Assembly (NCBI GenBank): GCA_036677085.1
Contig: JAKFFI010000074.1
Coordinates: 1-12,442 of the forward strand
Direction: 5' to 3'
DNA length: 12,442 nucleotides
Origin: JAGPUQ01 sp036677085
GTDB lineage: Bacteria > Pseudomonadota > Gammaproteobacteria > Pseudomonadales > Porticoccaceae
Positions 6,828 to 12,442 of the stretch are shown piece after piece. A program made the position numbers and the translations under genes. The notes under the pieces were generated by a model. It was not told the DNA's origin, ran no database searches, and was given only the letters and a program-made list of their open reading frames with translations. Position 1 is the first letter of the stretch; each line of letters starts with the position of its first letter.

Positions 6828-8132
<1,305 letters not shown>

Positions 8133-8167
8133 AGCCCGCGGCTGACGCCAGCCACCGCCGCCGGGTT

Positions 8168-8194
8168 TTGCCGGTTCCGACTTGATGCCACAAT
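8168..8194 (+). promoter_or_regulatory. Candidate promoter for the CoA-transferase gene
   Basis: TGCCACAAT (8186-8194) is an extended -10 with the hexamer CACAAT at 8189-8194. A TTGCCG at 8168-8173 is a fair -35, but the spacer is only 15 nt. The extended -10 differs by one base from the one before rhlB. Transcription would start near 8201, about 24 nt before the ATG. A weak GC hairpin (GGCTG/CAGCC, 8140-8153) lies between the rhlB stop and this promoter. Confidence 0.4.
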
Positions 8195-8224
8195 GCCGGC
8201 CCCAATCACGCACGGGCCGGCGCC

Positions 8225-9424
8225 ATGTCCAAACCCCTCGCGGGCGTCCGCGTCCTCGATCTGACCCATATCCTTTCCGGTCCCTTCGCCACCATGACGC
8301 TCGCCGATCTCGGCGCCGAAGTGGTCAAGGTGGAGCCGCCCGAAGGCGAGCGCACCCGCAGCCTGCTGGCCCGCGATCCCAAACACTCCATTGCCGGCAT
8401 GGGTGCCTATTTCCTGTGCCTGTCGCGCAACAAGAAAAGCCTGGTCATCGATCTCAAGACCGCCGCCGGGCGCGAACTCTTTTACGAGCTGGTCGCCCAG
8501 GCCGACATCGTGTGCGACAACTTCAGCGTCGGCGTCACCGCCAAGCTCGGTATCGACCACGACCGCCTGGCGGCCATCAACCCGCGCATCATCACCTGCT
8601 CGGTGACCGGGTTCGGCGAGACCGGCCCGGGACGCAACCGCACCGCCTTCGACCAGGTGGTGCAGGCCTATGGCGGCAACATGTCCATCACCGGCAGCGA
8701 TGCCGCGCATCCGCTGCGCTCGGGGCTGCCGATCGCCGATCTCGGCGGCAGCCTGTTCGGGCTGGTGGGCATCCTCACCGCCCTCTACGAGCGCGCGCGC
8801 AGCGGCCTCGGCCAGCATCTCGACATCTCCATGCTGGACGGCCAGATCGCCATGATGAGCTACATGGCCACCATGTATTTTCTGTCGGGCGAAGATCCCC
8901 AGCCCATCGGCAACTCCCATTTCGTCCATGTGCCCTACAACAGCTTTCGCACCCGCGACGGCTTCATCGTGATCGCGGTGATCTTCGACGATTTCTGGCA
9001 GAGCCTGCTGGAAGTGCTCGGCGCCGACGATCTGCGCCAACCCGCGTTCGATCACCAGCCCGGCCGGCTCGCCAACAAGGCCTTGATCGAGGGCCGGGTG
9101 GGCGAGATCTTCGCGACCAACACCAACGCGTATTGGCTCGAACGACTGGAAGCCGTGCGCATTCCCTGCGCGCCCATGAACACCTTCAGCCAGGCGCTCG
9201 CCGATCCCCAGGTGCGCCACCGCGAAATGGTGGTCGAGGTCGGCCATCCCGACGGTGGGCGCACCCATGCGCCGGGCAATCCGATCAAGCTCTCGCGCAG
9301 CGATCCCGCCACCTTCGATCCCGCGCCGACCCTCGGGCAGCACACCGACCAGGTGTTGGCCGAGTGGCTCGGGCTCGATGCCGCCGGCATCGCCAAGTGG
9401 CGAGAGGCCGGCGCCACGCGCTAG
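8225..9424 (+). CDS. CaiB/BaiF family (class III) CoA-transferase
   Basis: A 399-aa class III CoA-transferase, which moves CoA between acyl-CoA thioesters and free carboxylic acids. The start PLAGVRVLDLTHILSGPFATMTLADLGAEVVKVEPP is the standard opening of the family (CoA-binding Rossmann part). The catalytic aspartate, which forms the glutamyl/aspartyl-CoA thioester, is D172 in GLPIADLGG. Other conserved pieces are SVTGFGETGP (126-135), GQHLDISMLDG and NNPVV-like C-terminal sequence. Length is normal (about 390-410). Substrate cannot be read from the sequence; relatives act on carnitine, bile acids, formyl, succinyl or aromatic acids. The ATG at 8225 has only a weak purine stretch upstream. 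The stop TAG (9422-9424) is formed by the first bases of the palindromic repeat, so the natural C-terminus may once have been different. Lies between rhlB and an aldehyde dehydrogenase, each with its own promoter signal. Confidence 0.9.
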   Translation: MSKPLAGVRVLDLTHILSGPFATMTLADLGAEVVKVEPPEGERTRSLLARDPKHSIAGMGAYFLCLSRNKKSLVIDLKTAAGRELFYELVAQADIVCDNFSVGVTAKLGIDHDRLAAINPRIITCSVTGFGETGPGRNRTAFDQVVQAYGGNMSITGSDAAHPLRSGLPIADLGGSLFGLVGILTALYERARSGLGQHLDISMLDGQIAMMSYMATMYFLSGEDPQPIGNSHFVHVPYNSFRTRDGFIVIAVIFDDFWQSLLEVLGADDLRQPAFDHQPGRLANKALIEGRVGEIFATNTNAYWLERLEAVRIPCAPMNTFSQALADPQVRHREMVVEVGHPDGGRTHAPGNPIKLSRSDPATFDPAPTLGQHTDQVLAEWLGLDAAGIAKWREAGATR

Positions 9425-9569
9425 CCGCTTCTTGAAAAGCGTCGCGAGGCGGCCAGCTGCGAGGCGCACGGCGCGCAGCAACCGAGACATATCGGCTGGA
9501 TAGGCGAGGGAGCGAGCACCGCGCAACGAAGCAGATGGCTGTCGCAGCAGCTTTTCGACAAGCGGCGAG
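9421..9569. repeat. 149-bp imperfectly palindromic intergenic repeat (MITE- or REP-like)
   Basis: The left arm starts CTAGCCGCTTCTTGAAAAGC; the right arm, read on the other strand, starts CTCGCCGCTTGTCGAAAAGC. The arms continue to resemble each other, with small gaps, through GGC..GGCCA.CTGC, about 45 bp each. The middle holds a smaller dyad, CCGA/TCGG around GACATA (9482-9495). The right arm (9519-9569) matches 3878-3928 at 44 of 51 positions. The left end creates the stop codon of the CoA-transferase. No transposase or clear target duplication is present, so a non-autonomous element or REP-like sequence is likely. Folded as RNA it could also end or stabilise the upstream transcript. Confidence 0.75.
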
Positions 9570-9570
9570 T

Positions 9571-9599
9571 TTGCCGTCGTCCGCGCCAGGGTCTAGCAT
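9571..9599 (+). promoter_or_regulatory. Sigma70-type promoter for the aldehyde dehydrogenase gene
   Basis: TTGCCG (9571-9576) and TAGCAT (9594-9599) each match the consensus at four of six positions and are separated by exactly 17 nt. Transcription would start near 9606, about 29 nt before the ATG at 9635. The -35 begins two bases after the end of the palindromic repeat, so the repeat borders or insulates the promoter. Confidence 0.5.
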
Positions 9600-9634
9600 C
9601 GGAACCAGATTGCAGCCCCTGACGGAGACCAACC

Positions 9635-11053
9635 ATGATAATTCGCGACAAGTTCTACATTGACGGTGCCTGGGTGACGCCCGTCGGCACCGGCACCCTG
9701 GATGTGATCGACGCCTCCACCGAGGAGGTCATGGGCCGCGTCCCGGACGGCGTCGAAGCCGACGCCAACCACGCGGTCGAAGCCGCGGCCCGTGCCTTCG
9801 AGACCTGGGGTCAGACCACCGCCCAGGAACGCCGCGCCCTGCTGATGAAGCTGCGCGAGGGCCTCACTGCCCGCATCGATGAACTGGGCGAAATCATGGC
9901 CGGCGAAGTGGGCATGCCGCTCGCCATGAGCAAGAACATCCAGGCCGGCCTGCCGCTGGTCAGCATCGACAATTTCATCAAGATTCTTGCCGACTACTCC
10001 TTCGAGGAGCGCATCGAAAACTCCCTGGTGGTGAAAGAACCCGTGGGCGTGGTTGCCGCCATCACGCCCTGGAACTACCCCCTGCACCAGATCATGGCCA
10101 AGATCTGCCCGGCGCTCGCCGCCGGCTGCACCGTGATCGTCAAGCCCAGCGAAGTCGCGCCCCTCGCCGCCTTTGTACTGGCCGAGGAAGTGCACCGCGC
10201 CGGCTTTCCGCCCGGCGTGTTCAACCTGATCACCGGCATCGGCCCGGTGGCGGGCGAGGCGCTCGCGCGCCATCCCAAGGTGGACATGGTGTCCTTCACC
10301 GGTTCCACCCGCGCCGGCAAGCGCGTCGCCGAGCTGGCGTCGCACACTGTCAAGCGCGTGGCGCTGGAACTGGGCGGCAAGTCGGCGTCCATCATTCTGG
10401 AAGACGCCGATATCGAAGACGCGGTGCGCGGCACCGTCAACGACTGCTATTTCAACAGCGGCCAGACCTGCTCCGCCCACACCCGCATGCTGGTACCCCG
10501 CGCCGCCTATGAGCGCGCCGCCACAAAAGCCCGGGAAGTGGCCGAATCCTTCACCCTGGGCCAGTCCGCCGATCCCAAAGCCAAGCTCGGGCCGCTGATC
10601 TCAAAGACCCAGCAGGAGCGGGTGCGCGGCTACATCCGCAAGGGCATCGAGGAGGGCGCGGAACTGATCACCGGCGGCGCGGACCAGCCCGACAACCTCC
10701 CCAAGGGCTTCTTCGTCAAACCCACGGTGTTCGGCAATGTTTCCCCCGACATGACCATCGCCCAGGAAGAGATCTTCGGCCCGGTGTTGAGCATCATCCC
10801 CTATGACACCGAGGACGAAGCCGTGGCAATTGCCAACGGCACGGTCTACGGCCTGTCGAGCGGAGTCTGGTCCTCGGACGAGAATCACGCCCGCCGCGTG
10901 GCACGACGCATCCGCGCCGGCCAGGTGGTCATCAACGGCGGCAGCTTCAACATGATGGCGCCCTTCGGCGGCTACAAGCAGTCCGGCCATGGGCGCGAAC
11001 ACGGGCCGTACGCGCTGGATGAATACTTGCAGACCAAGTCGTTGCAGATGTGA
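9635..11053 (+). CDS. NAD(P)-dependent aldehyde dehydrogenase family protein
   Basis: A 472-aa member of the aldehyde dehydrogenase superfamily, which oxidises aldehydes to carboxylic acids (or acyl-CoA in some branches) with NAD(P). The active site is complete: Asn147 in TPWNYP stabilises the intermediate, Glu245 in ELGGKS is the general base, and Cys279 in NSGQTCSA is the nucleophile. Coenzyme contacts are suggested by VKPSEVAP (169-176) and FTGSTRAGKR (221-230), and the conserved EEIFGPV is at 378-384. Length is normal for non-fused cytoplasmic enzymes. The ATG at 9635 follows GGAG with a 7-nt gap. Several substrate classes (aliphatic, aromatic, betaine-type) share these motifs, so no gene symbol is given. 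It has its own promoter and is followed by hairpins at 11060-11091. A link with the upstream CoA-transferase in acid/aldehyde catabolism is plausible but not shown. Confidence 0.93.
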   Translation: MIIRDKFYIDGAWVTPVGTGTLDVIDASTEEVMGRVPDGVEADANHAVEAAARAFETWGQTTAQERRALLMKLREGLTARIDELGEIMAGEVGMPLAMSKNIQAGLPLVSIDNFIKILADYSFEERIENSLVVKEPVGVVAAITPWNYPLHQIMAKICPALAAGCTVIVKPSEVAPLAAFVLAEEVHRAGFPPGVFNLITGIGPVAGEALARHPKVDMVSFTGSTRAGKRVAELASHTVKRVALELGGKSASIILEDADIEDAVRGTVNDCYFNSGQTCSAHTRMLVPRAAYERAATKAREVAESFTLGQSADPKAKLGPLISKTQQERVRGYIRKGIEEGAELITGGADQPDNLPKGFFVKPTVFGNVSPDMTIAQEEIFGPVLSIIPYDTEDEAVAIANGTVYGLSSGVWSSDENHARRVARRIRAGQVVINGGSFNMMAPFGGYKQSGHGREHGPYALDEYLQTKSLQM

Positions 11054-11059
11054 GCCTAT

Positions 11060-11091
11060 CGCGGCTTCTGAGCCGCGGGCCCGGTAACGGG
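11060..11091 (+). terminator. Tandem GC-rich hairpins after the aldehyde dehydrogenase gene
   Basis: Immediately after the stop codon CGCGGCT (11060-11066) pairs with AGCCGCG (11071-11077) across a 4-nt loop. Then CCCG (11080-11083) pairs with CGGG (11088-11091) around GTAA, a GNRA-type tetraloop. Neither is followed by a T run, so they are not textbook intrinsic terminators; they could stabilise the mRNA 3' end or aid termination. Confidence 0.4.
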
Positions 11092-11134
11092 AAACCGGCA
11101 CCGCAACCTGGCCGTGCCTGAAGTCATCGCTCTT

Positions 11135-11239
11135 GAAGGTGAAAAACGTGAAGGTGAAAAACGTGAAGGTGAAAAACGTGAAGGTGAAAAACGTGAAGGT
11201 GAAAAACGTGAAGGTGGAAAACTTGAGGGTGGAAGACGT
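11135..11239. repeat. 15-bp tandem repeat (minisatellite), seven units
   Basis: The unit GAAGGTGAAAAACGT is repeated without change five times (11135-11209). Units six (11210-11224) and seven (11225-11239) carry two and three base changes, and a decayed eighth follows (11240-11254). There are no spacers, so this is not a CRISPR. Because 15 is a multiple of three, each reading frame repeats five codons. Two plus-strand frames stay open across the array (one reading EGEKR, one reading VKVKN), and the third contains TGA in every unit. Copy number probably varies between strains. Confidence 0.9.
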
Positions 11240-11296
11240 GGGAGGGGGAAATTTAGTGTTTAATGGGCAATGACTTGGTCCAAATCAAATCCCCTA

Positions 11297-11340
11297 TCGC
11301 GAACAGGTTGTCCAATGACCGGTCAAGGGAGTGTTCGCGA
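11297..11340. promoter_or_regulatory. Nested inverted repeat, possible operator
   Basis: A perfect 8-bp inverted repeat, TCGCGAAC (11297-11304) and GTTCGCGA (11333-11340), encloses a perfect 10-bp palindrome, TGACCGGTCA (11316-11325). It lies about 140-180 bp upstream of the DUF883 gene. Two such perfect dyads nested in 44 bp suggest protein binding sites or an RNA structure; no known regulator is recognised. Confidence 0.4.
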
Positions 11341-11405
11341 GGTTCAGTTAATTTCCGGCTGATGATTATCAGGGAGACGACATCCTGAAAACTTCAGAGC
11401 GCTTC

Positions 11406-11417
11406 TGTCGATCGACA
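11406..11417. promoter_or_regulatory. Perfect 12-bp palindrome upstream of the DUF883 gene
   Basis: TGTCGATCGACA is fully self-complementary and lies 61 bp before the ATG at 11479, where a promoter or operator would be expected. Its form suits a dimeric helix-turn-helix regulator, but I do not recognise the specific factor. Confidence 0.35.
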
Positions 11418-11478
11418 AACCACTGAGTGACAATGAAACAATTCCTGTTGCCTGATCGTTACCAACCAGGAGATCATC

Positions 11479-11769
11479 ATGACCAAACCAGCATCGTTGG
11501 CCGAAGCCATTGAGCAATTGGAGAAGGAAGGCAGTACAGCAGCCAAGGAAGTGAAGGCATTTGTCGAAAGAGATCTGCACGACATCAAGCAGGCGCTGGC
11601 GGAATTGCAGCCCTACTTGGCGGGACTGAAATCCAGCCTCGACAAGGACGTCAAACGGGCGCAGAAAGAAATCGAACATTCCGTTGAAGAGCGTCCCTGG
11701 ACGGCAATGGGCATTGTCGGATTGACCGGATTTGTTCTCGGTGTGTTGTTCGGAAGCGGGCGTAAATGA
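11479..11769 (+). CDS. DUF883 (YqjD/ElaB-type) C-tail-anchored inner-membrane protein
   Basis: A 96-aa protein with an acidic/basic amphipathic helical region (about 5-70, likely coiled coil) and one C-terminal membrane helix (about 74-92). The ending ERPWTAMGIVGLTGFVLGVL with spaced glycines (78, 81, 84, 88, 92) and the short SGRK tail is the hallmark of the ElaB/YqjD/DUF883 family. E. coli members are tail-anchored, bind ribosomes and are induced in stationary phase, so a stress-linked role is inferred here. The start is fixed by AGGAGA (11468-11473), 5 nt before the ATG. Its stop overlaps the next start as ATGA, a sign of translational coupling. Upstream lies a row of dyads (11297-11417) that may control it. 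Codon use looks less GC-rich than in the metabolic genes to the left. Gene symbol withheld because the family has several paralogues. Confidence 0.85.
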   Translation: MTKPASLAEAIEQLEKEGSTAAKEVKAFVERDLHDIKQALAELQPYLAGLKSSLDKDVKRAQKEIEHSVEERPWTAMGIVGLTGFVLGVLFGSGRK

Positions 11770-12146
11770 ATTTACGCGGAGTTGCACGCACGCTGAGCCG
11801 GCTGTTGCAGGTTCTGGCTCTCCGAGCCGCGTGGGCGCAGTATAAACACGAAAGGGTACTCGCCTATATCAGATTTCTGCGGGCCATGCGGAAGGGATCG
11901 GCTGGCTACCTCCTGGCCCTGTTTTTTCTGCATGCGTTGGTTATTGGTTTTTTTGGCAGCAGTGTGATCATTGTTCTGCTGGCCACGGAAGACCCCCGCA
12001 CGCGATTGTGGGCTTTATTCGCCATTTTTGGGTCCGCGTTGCTGGTGTCGCTGGGAGTCATCGCCTACCTGCTTTCGGAGCGCGTCTGGTTCAAAGCGTC
12101 CGGTGCGGAAAAGCAAGTTAAAAGCATTCTCGAGTCTGACCAATAG
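11766..12146 (+). CDS. YqjE-like (phage holin superfamily) two-helix membrane protein
   Basis: A 126-aa inner-membrane protein. A basic amphipathic N-terminus (1-45, many Arg/Lys) precedes two membrane helices (about 47-72 and 81-104), and a charged C-terminal tail follows (EKQVKSILESDQ). Size, topology and position directly after a DUF883 gene match the yqjD-yqjE arrangement of E. coli, where YqjE belongs to the putative holin superfamily III/DUF1469 group. Its biochemical function is unknown; despite the family name, lysis is not implied. The ATG overlaps the stop of the previous gene by 4 nt (ATGA), so the two are almost certainly co-expressed and may form a complex. A third gene like yqjK is not visible before the window end. 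The assignment rests on context and topology more than on specific motifs. Confidence 0.72.
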   Translation: MNLRGVARTLSRLLQVLALRAAWAQYKHERVLAYIRFLRAMRKGSAGYLLALFFLHALVIGFFGSSVIIVLLATEDPRTRLWALFAIFGSALLVSLGVIAYLLSERVWFKASGAEKQVKSILESDQ

Positions 12147-12442
12147 CCGAATGTCGTCAACGGCTGCGCTGGCGTGCGCGGAACTCTTTCTTCGCCGGCC
12201 GGCCCGCTGCCGCGCGCGGTTTGTAACTCGAATTATCCTCAGCCACGATCATCAGAGACAGATCGGGAAGCAAGGCTATCCCTAACTCCGGGCTGGAAGA
12301 GATCGACGGGGGAATCATTGGGGTCTACCATCGAATTTGCAGGGTGACGGGCTCCCTGGAAGCCGGTTAGGATTGACCCTGGCGGGGGTGTGGCTCCTGG
12401 GGTCGGTGGCCGGGTTTTCTCGGCTCGCTCGAACCTGAAATG
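12147..12442. other. 3' flank without a confident gene
   Basis: Just under 300 bp. No plus-strand gene is evident. On the minus strand a short frame ends at TGA 12157-12159 and reads from ATG at 12252 (31 codons) or ATG at 12318 (53 codons); its C-terminal half is strongly basic (SSYKPRAAAGRPAKKEFRAR). It has no clear ribosome binding site, so it may be a small basic protein or a gene remnant. A plus-strand ATG occupies the last three bases but cannot be judged. Confidence 0.4.

Larger units (their letters stand above)
11054..11478. other. 425-bp intergenic region with hairpins, minisatellite and dyads
   Basis: No protein gene can be called with confidence. From left to right it holds two hairpins (11060-11091), the 15-bp tandem repeat (11135-11239 plus a decayed unit), a nested inverted repeat (11297-11340), a small CTGAT/ATCAG hairpin (11359-11372), a perfect 12-bp palindrome (11406-11417) and the DUF883 ribosome binding site (11468-11473). 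Base composition is visibly less GC-rich than in the genes to the left. I found no convincing -35/-10 pair for the DUF883 gene. Confidence 0.6.

Noticed and set aside
9421..9569. Insertion sequence with its own transposase
   Set aside because: Only 149 bp long, without coding capacity or an obvious target-site duplication; better described as a non-autonomous palindromic repeat.
9593..10480. 295-codon minus-strand frame opposite the aldehyde dehydrogenase
   Set aside because: Composition typical of antisense; the sense gene has an intact active site.
11135..11254. CRISPR array
   Set aside because: Units are 15 bp and directly adjacent with no unique spacers; no cas genes are present.

Overview
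The window looks like a chromosomal segment of a GC-rich (roughly mid-60s percent by eye) proteobacterium, most likely a gammaproteobacterium. The basis is an RhlB-type DEAD-box helicase, a PrmC closely resembling the enterobacterial protein, a DUF883 (YqjD/ElaB) plus YqjE-like membrane pair, and a catabolic set (CaiB/BaiF CoA-transferase, aldehyde dehydrogenase, luciferase-like oxidoreductase, amidohydrolase) typical of environmental lineages. No taxon-specific marker is visible, so a genus is not offered.

Layout. (1) Positions 1-754: 3' part of prmC, cut by the window edge. (2) 794-1813 (+): luciferase-like monooxygenase of the TIGR03617 type, converging on (3) 1866-3575 (-), an amidohydrolase of the N-acyl-D-amino-acid deacylase superfamily; a clear intrinsic terminator lies between them. 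(4) 3576-3924: a gene-poor stretch holding a promoter candidate and one arm of a dispersed repeat. (5) 3925-4296 (-): small PilZ protein, divergent from (6) 4433-5953 (+), a membrane-anchored FMN/Fe-S glutamate-synthase-like protein, followed by (7) 6054-6719 (+), a DoxX-type membrane protein. (8) 6828-8132 (+): rhlB with its own extended -10 promoter. (9) 8225-9424 (+): class III CoA-transferase. (10) 9421-9569: a 149-bp imperfectly palindromic repeat whose first bases form the end of the preceding gene. (11) 9635-11053 (+): aldehyde dehydrogenase with a well-spaced promoter. (12) 11054-11478: hairpins, a 15-bp tandem repeat and several dyads. (13) 11479-12146 (+): translationally coupled DUF883 and YqjE-like genes. 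(14) 12147-12442: no confident gene.

How they fit together. Most genes are single transcription units with their own -10-like element (for example near 6748, 8189 and 9594), so this is a patchwork of housekeeping genes (prmC, rhlB) and accessory metabolic genes rather than one operon. The oxidoreductase, amidohydrolase, CoA-transferase and aldehyde dehydrogenase could serve catabolism of unusual carbon compounds, but a shared pathway is inference only. The last two genes probably form a stress-related inner-membrane pair.

The most unusual things are not genes. They are a repeat family (solo arm at 3878-3928, paired arms at 9421-9569) that supplies the stop codon of two unrelated genes; a 15-bp minisatellite open in two reading frames; and nested perfect dyads upstream of the DUF883 gene. 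I did not find a convincing new multi-gene system.
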